DNA from: Bacteroidales bacterium | Lineage (GTDB): Bacteria > Bacteroidota > Bacteroidia > Bacteroidales > Marinilabiliaceae | Length of the DNA: 64,000 nucleotides | Assembly: GCA_015061285.1 (NCBI GenBank) | Contig: SUWW01000010.1 | Location: 62,001 to 126,000 of the forward strand | Direction of reading: 5' to 3' | Made by a program: the position numbers and the translations under genes | In this document: piece by piece, positions 51,492 to 60,932 of the stretch | Numbering within the stretch: the first letter of the stretch is position 1 | Layout of the letters: the number at the start of each line of letters is the position of its first letter | The notes under the pieces: model-generated | What the model was told of the DNA's origin: nothing | Databases searched by the model: none | The model's input: the letters and a program-made list of their open reading frames with translations, nothing else

Positions 51492-52790
51492 TCATAGTCT
51501 CATATCTACTTTCTCGCGCGGCAGACGCCCTTTCACATCGTAGACAACGCCTCCGCTTGGTTTCAGCAGGCTCCGTATGTCGAGTTGCATAAATTCATCA
51601 TGTGCCACGCATAGCACCACTGCGTCGAAGCAGTTTTTCATTTCTGTGATGCTATTATCGATAATATCTATGCCAAACAACCGACGAACTTCTGAGGCAT
51701 CGGCTTTAGGGTCGTAGATGCTGATGTCGGTTGTGTATGGCAATAGTGTTTTGTATATATCTACCACCTTCGAACCTCGTATGTCGGGGCAATTCTCTTT
51801 GAAGGTGATGCCAAGTAGCAAGATTTTTGAGCCTTTGGCTGCTATACCATTTTTACTCATTAGCTTGATAACTTCTGTGGCTACATATTCGCCCATGCCA
51901 TCGTTGAGGCGACGAGCCGAGCTAACCACGTGAGGCATAACACCATACACCTGCGCTTTTTCAATCAAATAGTACGGATCGACTGCTATGCAGTGTCCTC
52001 CCACAAGGCCAGGTTCTACGGCTACAAAATTCCATTTTGTCTGTGCGGCTTCTATCACGTCGTGTGTGTCGAGTCCCATGGCATTGAACACCTTAGCCAT
52101 CTCGTTGATGAAGGCAATATTTACATCGCGTTGTGTGTTCTCTATAATCTTTGCTGCTTCTGCCACGCGAATCGATGGTGCGAGGTGTATGCCTGCAACA
52201 ACCACACTGCCATACACACGCTCTATCTCGGCTGCCACTTGGGGCGTTGATCCTGATACTATTTTCACCACATTAGCTATGCCATGCGTCTTGTCGCCAG
52301 GGTTGATGCGCTCAGGACTATAGCCAACAAAAAAGTCTTTGTTGCATCTAAGTCCGCTCGATGCTTCTATTGCTGGTATGCACTCCTCTTCTGTCATACC
52401 AGGATAGACAGTCGACTCAAAAACCACAATGTCGCCCTTTTTCACGACACTGCCTACCATTTGGCATGCGTCGAGCAACATACGTATGTCAATGTGGTTA
52501 TTCTTATCTACTGGCGTTGGCACTGCCACTATATATATGTTGCAATCGCGTATGTCATCGATATTTGATGTGCAGTGGAAACCATTTTCAATAGCGTCAA
52601 TAAGCTCGCCATGTGATAGTTCAAGCCTTTTGTCGTTGCCCATCATAATTGCTGCTACTCGCTCAGTGTCGATGTCGAAACCTACAACATCGTATTTTGA
52701 TGCAAACAGGTGAGCGAGAGGCAATCCAACATATCCTAACCCTACAACAGCAATTTTTACTCTTTTCACTTCAGCTGAAATTTTATGCAA
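51492..52790 (-). CDS. UDP-N-acetyl-hexosamine 6-dehydrogenase (WbpA/TviB type)
   Basis: The 432-residue nucleotide sugar dehydrogenase has the NAD-binding motif IAVVGLGYVGLPLAHLFA, the middle segments VFESTVYPGMTEEECIP and VGYSPERINPGDK, and the catalytic cysteine in GLVGGHCIAVDPYYL. The C-terminal domain contains LLGITFKENCPDIRGSKVVD. This subgroup oxidises UDP-GlcNAc or UDP-GalNAc to the uronic acid for capsule or O-antigen. The divergent glycosyltransferase gene fits an envelope polysaccharide role. A GTG near residue 9 is a possible alternative start. Confidence 0.92.
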   Translation of the reverse strand: MHKISAEVKRVKIAVVGLGYVGLPLAHLFASKYDVVGFDIDTERVAAIMMGNDKRLELSHGELIDAIENGFHCTSNIDDIRDCNIYIVAVPTPVDKNNHIDIRMLLDACQMVGSVVKKGDIVVFESTVYPGMTEEECIPAIEASSGLRCNKDFFVGYSPERINPGDKTHGIANVVKIVSGSTPQVAAEIERVYGSVVVAGIHLAPSIRVAEAAKIIENTQRDVNIAFINEMAKVFNAMGLDTHDVIEAAQTKWNFVAVEPGLVGGHCIAVDPYYLIEKAQVYGVMPHVVSSARRLNDGMGEYVATEVIKLMSKNGIAAKGSKILLLGITFKENCPDIRGSKVVDIYKTLLPYTTDISIYDPKADASEVRRLFGIDIIDNSITEMKNCFDAVVLCVAHDEFMQLDIRSLLKPSGGVVYDVKGRLPREKVDMRL

Positions 52791-52826
52791 ATTACGCCAA
52801 TTGGTATCAAAATTTATGCAGATAAT

Positions 52827-52834
52827 TATCTTCG
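52827..52834 (+). promoter_or_regulatory. -7-like box for the glycosyltransferase gene
   Basis: TATCTTCG, one base from TAnnTTTG, lies 21 bases before the ATG at 52856. It overlaps the palindrome GATAATTATC (52821-52830) in the 65-base divergent gap shared with the dehydrogenase gene. Confidence 0.35.
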
Positions 52835-52855
52835 TAAAACTAAAAAGTTAAGGAT

Positions 52856-53749
52856 ATGAACGCACCTATTGCATTGTTTGTTTACAATAGTCCGCAACTT
52901 ACGCAGCGTGTCATTAAGTCGCTCTTGTCTTGTGAGCGAGCTTCAACCTCTGATTTGTATATTTTTAGCGATGCAGCCAAAACGTCCGAAGATCAGCGCA
53001 ATGTGGCCGATGTGCGCTCTATATGTCGCAACATAAGCGGTTTTGCAAATGTATATATTGAAGAGCGAGCTGAGAATTTGGGCTTTTCTGGCAATTTAAT
53101 TTCGGGCGTTTCCTACGTACTTAGCAAGCATTCCAAGGTGATTGTTATGGAAGATAATCTTGAGGTGTCGCCATTCTTTTTGAAGTATATGAATTCGGCT
53201 CTCAATTTCTACGAGAACTACGGAATACTTAGCATTTCAGGCTATACACCACCAGTGGATATGCCGCGTGGTTTCGAATCGTCGACTTTCATAATGTATC
53301 GCACATGCCGTTGGGGCTGGGGCACATGGCGCGAACAATGGCAAAAAATTGATTGGAGTGTGCCTACTTTCGATGCTTTTATTCGCAATTCGGCTAAGCG
53401 CAAGGAGCTTAATAATAGTGGCAACGACCTATGTTATAACCTTTTGCGTTGGAAGATTGGCGAAACAGATGATTGGTCTATTCGTTTTACTTATGCCGGT
53501 TTTCTGCTCAACGAGCCTACGGTTTTTCCGCGAAAATCGCTTGTGCGCTATATCGGTAGTAATGCTAATAATGTCGATGGTGCATGTTCGATGCCTTTAG
53601 CAGCTAATGTTGGTCTTTCGGATTTTTCATCGGGCATAGCTCCTAACGTAGAAATTGCTGACGAATTTCGCCGTTTGTATGCACTCCCTTTTCTAACTCG
53701 AGTATTAAGCTCAATCAAGTATTGTCGCTATTTGCTTTTCCATAAATAG
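52856..53749 (+). CDS. Glycosyltransferase, GT-A fold (GT2-like)
   Basis: The 297-residue protein starts with the typical PIALFVYNSPQLTQRVIKSL. The metal-binding region reads VIVMEDNLEVSPFFLKYMN, where related enzymes have EDD. Later come GWGTWREQW and a tail of the same type seen in Bacteroidota sugar transferases. The change of the second aspartate to Asn (codon AAT) may alter metal binding, though the nearby acid may be enough. The divergent UDP-sugar dehydrogenase suggests a shared polysaccharide pathway. Donor and acceptor are unknown. Confidence 0.82.
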   Translation: MNAPIALFVYNSPQLTQRVIKSLLSCERASTSDLYIFSDAAKTSEDQRNVADVRSICRNISGFANVYIEERAENLGFSGNLISGVSYVLSKHSKVIVMEDNLEVSPFFLKYMNSALNFYENYGILSISGYTPPVDMPRGFESSTFIMYRTCRWGWGTWREQWQKIDWSVPTFDAFIRNSAKRKELNNSGNDLCYNLLRWKIGETDDWSIRFTYAGFLLNEPTVFPRKSLVRYIGSNANNVDGACSMPLAANVGLSDFSSGIAPNVEIADEFRRLYALPFLTRVLSSIKYCRYLLFHK

Positions 53750-53784
53750 GGCTTGCTGTCGCACGCTGAGCATCTTTTTTATAT

Positions 53785-53820
53785 ATAAAAAGTGGGAACG
53801 ACCCAATCAGCCATTCCCAC
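53785..53820 (-). terminator. Terminator after the GH5 gene
   Basis: Arms 53792-53798 and 53814-53820 (GTGGGAA/TTCCCAC) are perfect over 7 bases. A T run follows on the minus strand (complement of AAAA at 53787-53790). It ends the deacetylase-GH5 operon. Confidence 0.8.
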
Positions 53821-53841
53821 ATCACAGCTGTCTTCAATACT

Positions 53842-55401
53842 TTATTCAACGCCCTCCATTATGCCGCGAAGAGCGTATGGCTCTATTATTTTCATGTCGT
53901 TCCATCGGTCGAAGATGGCAAACACTTCTGAGCCCTCTTTCGAACTGTTTAAGTAGCCGTTGCTACCCACTTGATTCTTTCCGCCATTATCCCAATAGAA
54001 CCCAGGTATGTTGTATTGTTTGGCAGTCGAAACTTTAGTTTTCATATACAATTCGCGAGTCTGCAACTCTGTTTCGGTAGGCGCATCACCTTTATATTTA
54101 TATGCAGCACCAAATTCACCCATAACCACGCCATAACCTTTGTCGTACCAAGCCTCTTTCAATTTTTTGAATAGAGAGCCGACTTCTGCAATTTCGGCGC
54201 TTGTGCCCCAAGTGTATTTGCCAGCGTTAGTGTATGCAGCATAATCCCAAGGGCGATAATCGTGAAACTCAATCATTATTCGGCCTTCAACAGCATCGGT
54301 TGGGAATGTGAAGCCCGACAAACCAAAATCGGGGTTGCAAGCCCACGTTTGCACACACAAGCAGCGAACGGCGTTTTTGCCTCCAGTGGCGCGCACTGCA
54401 TCAACAAAAGTTTGGTTGAATTTGTTTTGTATAGCTTGATTAGCTGCCGATGGTGTGCTCCAATTTTCTACGCCATTTTCTACCGTTATCACTTCATTGG
54501 TGCCTGCGAAGATGAGGTGTTGGTCGTAGTTGGCAAAGAATGTTGCTATTTGGGTCCAAAGTTGAGCTAATTTGTTGTTTACCAAGTCACTGTCGAACGA
54601 GGCTGGGTTCATTCTATCGTACCATTGGTCGTGGTGCGAGTTGAGTATTACATACATATTATTGTCGATGCAATAATCTACAATGGTTTTCACATGTTCG
54701 AGCCAACTCTTTTTTATGGTGAGAGTTTTAGCCGTACGAGCTATTTCAAGAGTCAAACCTTCCTCGCTGTGAGGATACCAACGCACAGGAATGCGCACGG
54801 CATTGAATCCAGCGGCTTTCACCGCGTCGATCATAGCTTTGGTTGTTACAGGGTTCCCCCAAGTGGTCTCTTGGTCAGCTTCCGAAGCCCATTCTCCAGC
54901 CGCTTCGAGAGTGTTTCCTAAGTTCCATCCCACTTTTATTTGACTAAGTAGCTCTTGCGCGCCCATCTCCATGCCTTCCTCGTCTAAGCTACCAATGTTA
55001 GTCTTTTGTTCGGCTGTGGTGAATGTTATGCTTACGGCATCAGCGCAGTCACCATTTTCGTTTCTTATGGCGTCGTTGGATAGTTTAAGTGTATATGTAG
55101 TCAACGACGAAAGGCCATTCACCGTAATAAGCACAGTAGCTGCACTTTCGCTCGAGATGCTTACGCTTGTTATAGTTGCGTTGCCACCTTCGAGAGTTAT
55201 TTCATTCTCGTTGATAGCGGCTACGATGTAGTTGTATGACAGTTTTATTTGTTCGGTATTGCAACTTATGTCGGTACTGCCGTCTACAATACTTGAAAAG
55301 TTTATGTGCATATCGCTACTTTTCGATGTGTTGCTTTCGTCTTTGCAACCGCCCATAGCAGCCATGACAAAAGCAAGAATTAAGAGAATTTGGTGTTTCA
55401 T
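53842..55401 (-). CDS. GH5 endoglucanase-like lipoprotein
   Basis: The 519-residue surface lipoprotein has its lipobox at MGGC (Cys19). An Ig-like domain (about 30-130) is rich in Ser/Thr. The GH5 domain covers about 150-505, with VGWNLGNTLEA, NAVRIPVRWYP, NSHHDQWYD, acid/base FAGTNEVI (about 300) and nucleophile VVMGEFGAAY (about 427). The usual text around the acid/base is MNEP; TNEV is less common. Likely substrate: beta-glucan, mannan or xyloglucan. It is 7 bases downstream of the deacetylase gene in the same operon. Confidence 0.9.
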   Translation of the reverse strand: MKHQILLILAFVMAAMGGCKDESNTSKSSDMHINFSSIVDGSTDISCNTEQIKLSYNYIVAAINENEITLEGGNATITSVSISSESAATVLITVNGLSSLTTYTLKLSNDAIRNENGDCADAVSITFTTAEQKTNIGSLDEEGMEMGAQELLSQIKVGWNLGNTLEAAGEWASEADQETTWGNPVTTKAMIDAVKAAGFNAVRIPVRWYPHSEEGLTLEIARTAKTLTIKKSWLEHVKTIVDYCIDNNMYVILNSHHDQWYDRMNPASFDSDLVNNKLAQLWTQIATFFANYDQHLIFAGTNEVITVENGVENWSTPSAANQAIQNKFNQTFVDAVRATGGKNAVRCLCVQTWACNPDFGLSGFTFPTDAVEGRIMIEFHDYRPWDYAAYTNAGKYTWGTSAEIAEVGSLFKKLKEAWYDKGYGVVMGEFGAAYKYKGDAPTETELQTRELYMKTKVSTAKQYNIPGFYWDNGGKNQVGSNGYLNSSKEGSEVFAIFDRWNDMKIIEPYALRGIMEGVE

Positions 55402-55408
55402 GACTATT

Positions 55409-56389
55409 CTATTTTTGTTTCGTTATAGTTACATCGGCTCCTGGGATTATGTCAATATTTACATAACCATCGGATATACAGAGGTTCGCGCTCGCCTTGT
55501 CGGCACTGACGGTTGACCAACCTTGAGGCAATTTACGACGAATGGTAAGCGGAACGTATTGTGGTAGTTCCTTAGTAGTTACCGAAATGGTGATAGCGTC
55601 GTCGTGTCGTGTTTCAAAAATCTTAGCACTTTCGCGTTCCAGAGCATAAATAGCCACATCGGCAAAAGGCGCCACCCAATAACCTTCGTAGCGTTGCGAG
55701 AGATAGTTGAGTGTCGAGTCGAGGGCTTGCGTGGTGAGTGGCGAATATCCATTACCATTGTCGAGCTCGTGTATTAGCAATACACTCCACGCACCTTTTG
55801 TTTTCCCTTTTTCGAAATAGTCTCTGATGTCTCGTGCATATATATAGTCAGATTCCGAGCCTACGCCCAAAGAGCTTATTCTCATTGCGTTGGGAATGAT
55901 AGCAGGAGTATATTTTTTGTCGCAAATGCGAGCAGCAATATAGTATTGCGCTGTTAGTGAATCGTTTGTGGTGGCGCAAAAAGGATAGGCAATAGTTAAG
56001 CACGGCTTGCCAATCTCGCGTTCGATAATGGCCTTCGAAAGTTCAAGTTCTACGCGTGCCGAATCTTCGTTTAGTTCGCTCAAATTTGGGTGCGACACAG
56101 TGTGCGATCCTATTTCGTGTCCATGGTTGGCTGCTTTGCGCAGAGGTGCCCAATCGGTCACCCAATTTGTAACAGGATAAAATGTGCCTCTGAATCCATA
56201 TTTCTCGAGCAATTGAACTGCTGTGGTAAATTGTGCAGGAAGATTGTCGTCGAAAGTGTAGGAAACGGCAGTAGCGCGAAAACCTTGCCATGTGGCTATT
56301 TCATAGTTGTCGGTGTTGTCTAAAGGACGGCTGTTGGAGCATCCCAACGCTACTAAAGCCAAAGCTATGGCGAGCGAAATTTTTTTCAT
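55409..56389 (-). CDS. Polysaccharide deacetylase-like lipoprotein (CE4)
   Basis: The 326-residue protein has a lipobox LGC (Cys17). The NodB-type domain shows motif 1 as YTFDDNLPAQF (usually TFDDG), the metal-binding HEIGSHTVSHPNL, and later AYPFCATTND in place of RxPY and LLIHELDNG. The overall pattern is that of CE4-like proteins, which remove acetyl groups from xylan or chitin-like chains. Asn for Gly after TFDD is a moderate variation. A beta domain occupies the C-terminal 90 residues. It is first in an operon with the GH5 gene. Confidence 0.85.
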   Translation of the reverse strand: MKKISLAIALALVALGCSNSRPLDNTDNYEIATWQGFRATAVSYTFDDNLPAQFTTAVQLLEKYGFRGTFYPVTNWVTDWAPLRKAANHGHEIGSHTVSHPNLSELNEDSARVELELSKAIIEREIGKPCLTIAYPFCATTNDSLTAQYYIAARICDKKYTPAIIPNAMRISSLGVGSESDYIYARDIRDYFEKGKTKGAWSVLLIHELDNGNGYSPLTTQALDSTLNYLSQRYEGYWVAPFADVAIYALERESAKIFETRHDDAITISVTTKELPQYVPLTIRRKLPQGWSTVSADKASANLCISDGYVNIDIIPGADVTITKQK

Positions 56390-56599
56390 ATGTATATTAT
56401 TAATTGCGTAAATATAGCTAATGTTTCTTATTGAGTTCTACAAACTAATTGCCTAACTTCGCTATGCAAATTGCAAGTAGATAGTATCCCGTTGGAATAT
56501 TTATACACAAACGCTGTTTTGAAATGCCGTTTATTGTGTTTTTATACATTTTTATATGTATGAAGCAGTGTTTTATCTATTCACCGAATAAATAATTTA

Positions 56600-56607
56600 T
56601 AACTTTG
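56600..56607 (+). promoter_or_regulatory. -7 box for ilvD
   Basis: TAACTTTG matches TAnnTTTG, in the 299-base gap between the deacetylase and ilvD genes. A transcript would begin near 56614, giving a leader of about 75 bases. No -33 TTTG is visible at the expected spacing. The rest of the gap is AT-rich and shows nothing else clear. Confidence 0.5.
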
Positions 56608-56624
56608 CAAGCCAAAAAATAACA

Positions 56625-56654
56625 ATGCTGAATAAAGTATATCTACATATATAG
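56625..56654 (+). CDS. Possible nine-codon leader peptide upstream of ilvD
   Basis: ATG-CTG-AAT-AAA-GTA-TAT-CTA-CAT-ATA-TAG encodes MLNKVYLHI. Four of nine residues are Leu, Val or Ile, the end products of the operon, and the Ile codon is ATA. It starts about 11 bases into the predicted transcript. Only 34 bases separate its stop from ilvD, and I see no terminator there, so classical attenuation is not supported. It could be chance. Confidence 0.2.
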   Translation: MLNKVYLHI

Positions 56655-56688
56655 GTAATATCGAAGCAGCAAAACCAAGAAAAGAACG

Positions 56689-58518
56689 ATGAAAAACAAA
56701 CTTAGAAGCGCCGCAACAACAGAAGGCCGAAGAATGGCTGGAGCTCGTGCTCTCTGGGCTGCCAATGGCATGAAGAAAGAGCAAATCGGCAAACCAATCA
56801 TAGCTATAGCAAACTCATTTACGCAGTTTGTTCCTGGTCATACACATTTGCATGAGATTGGTCAAATAGTGAAAGCCGAAATTGAGAAATTAGGTTGCTA
56901 CGCTGCTGAGTTCAACACTATTGCTATCGACGATGGCATAGCCATGGGTCACAATGGTATGCTCTATTCTCTTCCGAGTCGCGATATTATTGCCGATTCG
57001 GTAGAATATATGTGCAACGCCCACAAAGCCGATGCGCTTGTTTGCATCTCTAACTGCGATAAGATTACTCCTGGTATGCTTATGGCATCGATGCGACTAA
57101 ATATACCAACCGTGTTTGTGAGTGGAGGCCCTATGGAAGCAGGACATTGGAATGGCGAGAATGCCGACCTTATAACCGCCATGGTCAAGGGTGCCGACCC
57201 TTCGATTACCGATGCGCAGATGGACGAGATAGAACATTGTGCTTGCCCTGGTTGCGGTAGTTGCTCGGGTATGTTCACCGCCAACTCGATGAACTCGCTC
57301 ACCGAGGCTATCGGTCTTTCGCTGCCAGGCAATGGAACCATTTTGGCTACCCACACCAACCGTTTGCAGCTTTTCAAAGATGCAGCAAAGTTGGTAGTAG
57401 AAAATGCATATAAATATTATCGTGATGGTGATGAGTCGGTTCTCCCTAAGTCGATAGCTACGCGTGAGGCTTTCCTCAATGCTATGACGCTCGACATAGC
57501 TATGGGTGGCTCTACCAACACTGTGCTTCACCTCTTGGCCGTAGCCAATGAAGCAGGAGTAGACTTCAAAATGGCCGACATCGACGCCCTTTCGCGTAAA
57601 GTGCCTTGCCTTTGTAAACTTGCGCCTAACACGCAGAAATACTCTATTCAAGAGTGCAATCGTGCTGGTGGCATACTTGGCATACTCAATGAGCTGAACA
57701 AAGGAGGCTTGCTCAATACTTCGCTTAAACGAGTAAATGGTGCAACGCTTGCCGAAGACTTGAAGAAATATTGCATTACCGGCTCAACCATCGACCCGGA
57801 GGCTGAGCGCATATACAAAAGTGCACCAGCCGGCAAGTTCTCTACCAAGATGGCATCGCAAAGTTGCACCTACGACAGCTTCGATACCGATCGTGCCACG
57901 GGCTGTATACGCGACCTTGAACATGCTTACACTAAAGATGGTGGTCTTGGTGTTCTCTTTGGAAATATTGCACTTGATGGTTGTGTGATTAAGACGGCTG
58001 GCGTCGATGAGAGCATTTGGCACTTTGAAGGTCCAGCAAAAGTTTTCGATTCGCAAGAAGAGGCATGCGAAGGAATTCTTGGTGGCAAAGTGAAATCGGG
58101 CGATGTGGTAGTTATTCTCTACGAAGGTCCTAAAGGTGGACCTGGTATGCAAGAGATGCTCTATCCGACATCGTATATAAAATCAATGCACCTTGGCAAA
58201 GAGTGTGCGCTCATTACCGATGGCCGTTTTAGTGGCGGAACATCAGGTCTTAGCATAGGACACATCTCGCCAGAAGCAGCAGCAGGTGGCAACATTGGCT
58301 TGCTTCGCGATGGAGATATAATAGTGATAGACATACCAAGTCGAAAGCTCGAAGTGAAACTTTCCGACGAAGAGTTGGCTGCACGCCGAGCCGAAGAGTT
58401 GAAGCGAGGCGACAAAGCATTCACAGCGCCACGTCGTCAGCGCGATGTTCCTAAGAGTCTTCGTGCATATGCATCGATGGTGTCGTCGGCAGACAAAGGA
58501 GCTATAAGATTGATATAA
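56689..58518 (+). CDS. ilvD: Dihydroxy-acid dehydratase
   Basis: The 609-residue enzyme makes the 2-keto acids that precede valine and isoleucine. Iron-sulphur ligands are in [15 protein letters not shown] and [18 protein letters not shown]. Other landmarks are [48 protein letters not shown] and [21 protein letters not shown]. Length and motifs are normal. It is first gene of the ilvD-ilvB-ilvN-ilvC-leuA set. Confidence 0.96.
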   Translation: MKNKLRSAATTEGRRMAGARALWAANGMKKEQIGKPIIAIANSFTQFVPGHTHLHEIGQIVKAEIEKLGCYAAEFNTIAIDDGIAMGHNGMLYSLPSRDIIADSVEYMCNAHKADALVCISNCDKITPGMLMASMRLNIPTVFVSGGPMEAGHWNGENADLITAMVKGADPSITDAQMDEIEHCACPGCGSCSGMFTANSMNSLTEAIGLSLPGNGTILATHTNRLQLFKDAAKLVVENAYKYYRDGDESVLPKSIATREAFLNAMTLDIAMGGSTNTVLHLLAVANEAGVDFKMADIDALSRKVPCLCKLAPNTQKYSIQECNRAGGILGILNELNKGGLLNTSLKRVNGATLAEDLKKYCITGSTIDPEAERIYKSAPAGKFSTKMASQSCTYDSFDTDRATGCIRDLEHAYTKDGGLGVLFGNIALDGCVIKTAGVDESIWHFEGPAKVFDSQEEACEGILGGKVKSGDVVVILYEGPKGGPGMQEMLYPTSYIKSMHLGKECALITDGRFSGGTSGLSIGHISPEAAAGGNIGLLRDGDIIVIDIPSRKLEVKLSDEELAARRAEELKRGDKAFTAPRRQRDVPKSLRAYASMVSSADKGAIRLI

Positions 58519-58568
58519 GTATCTAAGTCATAAGACAATAGTAAAAATTAATATATAGAGGAATACGT

Positions 58569-60284
58569 ATGAATGAATATTCCGGATCGGAGATTCTACT
58601 CAAGTCGCTCATAGAAGAGGGAGTAGAGACGATTTTTGGCTATCCCGGTGGAAGTATAATGCCCGTCTACGACGCGCTATACGACTATCAAGACAAATTT
58701 CACCACGTGTTGGTTCGTCACGAACAAGGCGCAGTGCATGCAGCACAAGGCTTTGCACGTGCAAGTGGCAAAACGGGTGTCGTCATTGTCACCTCGGGAC
58801 CAGGAGCAACCAACGCCATAACAGGCATAGCTGATGCTATGATTGATTCAACGCCAATCGTCGTCATCACAGGTCAGGTGGCATCGGCAGCATTAGGTTC
58901 AGACGCATTCCAAGAGACCGATCTCATAGGCATCACTTTGCCTATCACCAAATGGAGTTATCAAATTCGCCGTGCTGAAGATGTGGCTTGGGCAGTGGCT
59001 CGTGCATTCTATATAGCTTCGAACGGACGCCCGGGTCCTGTGGTGCTCGACTTCGCTAAGAATGCGCAAGTTGGCAAGACTGAGTTCAACTACAAAAAGT
59101 GCAACTTCATACGTAGTTACAATCCGTATCCTAATATCGACAATTCGCTCATCAGCCAAGCTGTAAACATGATAAATAGCGCTAAGAAACCGCTACTTAT
59201 CTTCGGCCAAGGCATTACGTTGAGTGGTGCCGAGAAAGAACTCAAAGAGTTCCTCGACAAAACTGACATTCCTGCTGCATCGACTCTTATGGGTCTTTCG
59301 GCATTGCCTTCGGACTATAAAAACTTCAAAGGCATGCTCGGTATGCACGGAAGTATTGCAAGTAACATCAAGACCAATGAGTGTGATTTACTTATTGCCG
59401 TTGGCTTGCGTTTTTCCGATCGCATCACAGGCACTGTAAGTACTTATGCAAAACAAGCTAAGGTCATACATATAGATATTGATGCTGCCGAAATAGGTAA
59501 GATAATCCCAGTTTCGCTTGGCATACTTGGTGACGCCAAAACGGTGCTTTCGCGTTTGACAAATAGCGTGAAAGAGAGTAAGCACACCGAGTGGCTACAG
59601 ACATTCGAAGAGCCGGAGCGCGTAGAGTATGAAAAGGTTATCAGTCCGGAAATTTTCCCAGAGAAAGGCCCGATAAATATGGGCGAAGTGGTTCGCTTCG
59701 TAGCCGATGCGTCGCAAGGAGAAGCCATAGTGGTGAACGATGTAGGACAGAATCAAATGCTTTCTGCACGTTATTCGAAATTTGCAAAGCCACGTAGCCT
59801 TATAACCTCTGGAGGATTGGGTACTATGGGATTTGGATTGCCAGCAGCAGTAGGTGCGAAGATTGCTCAACCTACACGACAAGTGTGCCTATTCGTAGGT
59901 GATGGCGGCCTGCAAATGACAATGCAAGAGCTTGGCACGATAATGCAAGAGAAGATAGGAGTGAAGATAATAGTGCTCAATAATACGTGGCTTGGCAACG
60001 TGCGCCAATGGCAAGAGCTATTCTTCAACGAACGCTATTCGCAAACGCGTTTGCAAAATCCCGACTTCCAACAAGTAGCAGAGGCTTATGGTTTTGGTCA
60101 TCAGCGAGTGATAGAGCGCAAGGACCTTGGCGAAGCAATAGAGAAGATGCTTGCCGACCCCGATCAACCTTATCTGCTTGAAGTTTGCGTTGTAGAAGCG
60201 GGAATGGTTATGCCAATGATACCACCAGGAAAGGGCATAACAGATATTATGTTGAACGAACACGAATGGTATTCTAAAAGCTAA
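58569..60284 (+). CDS. ilvB: Acetolactate synthase, large subunit
   Basis: The 571-residue thiamine diphosphate enzyme joins two pyruvates, or pyruvate and 2-ketobutyrate. The catalytic glutamate is in VRHEQGAVHAAQG, the FAD-binding part spans the middle third, and the ThDP/Mg motif is VGDGGLQMTMQELGTI with NNTWLGNVRQWQ. It lies 50 bases from ilvD and 6 bases from the regulatory subunit gene. Confidence 0.95.
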   Translation: MNEYSGSEILLKSLIEEGVETIFGYPGGSIMPVYDALYDYQDKFHHVLVRHEQGAVHAAQGFARASGKTGVVIVTSGPGATNAITGIADAMIDSTPIVVITGQVASAALGSDAFQETDLIGITLPITKWSYQIRRAEDVAWAVARAFYIASNGRPGPVVLDFAKNAQVGKTEFNYKKCNFIRSYNPYPNIDNSLISQAVNMINSAKKPLLIFGQGITLSGAEKELKEFLDKTDIPAASTLMGLSALPSDYKNFKGMLGMHGSIASNIKTNECDLLIAVGLRFSDRITGTVSTYAKQAKVIHIDIDAAEIGKIIPVSLGILGDAKTVLSRLTNSVKESKHTEWLQTFEEPERVEYEKVISPEIFPEKGPINMGEVVRFVADASQGEAIVVNDVGQNQMLSARYSKFAKPRSLITSGGLGTMGFGLPAAVGAKIAQPTRQVCLFVGDGGLQMTMQELGTIMQEKIGVKIIVLNNTWLGNVRQWQELFFNERYSQTRLQNPDFQQVAEAYGFGHQRVIERKDLGEAIEKMLADPDQPYLLEVCVVEAGMVMPMIPPGKGITDIMLNEHEWYSKS

Positions 60285-60290
60285 GCGTCT

Positions 60291-60833
60291 ATGGATCCGT
60301 TATTTACAGTAACAGTATATTCAGAAAACCAAGTAGGTTTGCTGAACCAAATATCTATAATATTTACACGTCGAAACCTCAATATTTGGTCGTTAACGGT
60401 GTCGGCATCGGCAATAGAAGGTGTGCATAAGTTCACCATCACATGCCGCACATCGCAGAAGCAAATTGAGGCAGTAGTGAAGCAAATAGAGAAAAAGATA
60501 GATGTGTTGAAAGCATTCTATTACACCAACGACGAGATTATATATCAAGAAGTTGCTCTCTATAAAGTGCAAACCGAAAATTTGCTCGACAGCAGCGATT
60601 TTGAGGAACTTGTACGTAGCAGCCACGCTCATATTATGGAGATTAATCGCACATATACAGTAATACAAAAAACTGGACACTGCGAGGAGATACAGGACCT
60701 CTACGAAAAGCTCATTCCTTACGGAGTGTTACAATTTGTTCGTTCGGGTCGAGTAGCTATAACCAAATCGACCGAAGAAAAAGTGTCGCGATTCTTGGCA
60801 GAACGAGCCGAAGTGGGACGAAACGTAAACTAA
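60291..60833 (+). CDS. ilvN: Acetolactate synthase, small (regulatory) subunit
   Basis: The 180-residue protein has an N-terminal ACT domain (FTVTVYSENQVGLLNQISIIFTRR, then LNIWSLTVSAS) and a second ACT-like domain. Valine probably binds here to inhibit the synthase. It is slightly longer than E. coli IlvN, as in many Bacteroidota. It starts 6 bases after ilvB, so the two subunits are co-translated. Confidence 0.92.
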   Translation: MDPLFTVTVYSENQVGLLNQISIIFTRRNLNIWSLTVSASAIEGVHKFTITCRTSQKQIEAVVKQIEKKIDVLKAFYYTNDEIIYQEVALYKVQTENLLDSSDFEELVRSSHAHIMEINRTYTVIQKTGHCEEIQDLYEKLIPYGVLQFVRSGRVAITKSTEEKVSRFLAERAEVGRNVN

Positions 60834-60876
60834 CAAATCATTAGAGAATAAGGTAAGGAAGTGGCGAATAGTTAGT

Positions 60877-60884
60877 TAAATTTG
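60877..60884 (+). promoter_or_regulatory. Possible internal promoter -7 box for ilvC
   Basis: TAAATTTG matches TAnnTTTG, 48 bases before the ilvC ATG in a 99-base gap. No -33 partner was found. It may add expression of ilvC independent of ilvD. Confidence 0.3.
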
Positions 60885-60932
60885 CTCTTCCTATGAAAAA
60901 AGATACAACACATAAAAATTAATAGTAAACAA

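Noticed and set aside
40803-56389. A classical SusCD polysaccharide utilisation locus
   Set aside because: No TonB-dependent SusC, SusD, hybrid two-component sensor or ECF regulator is present in this span.
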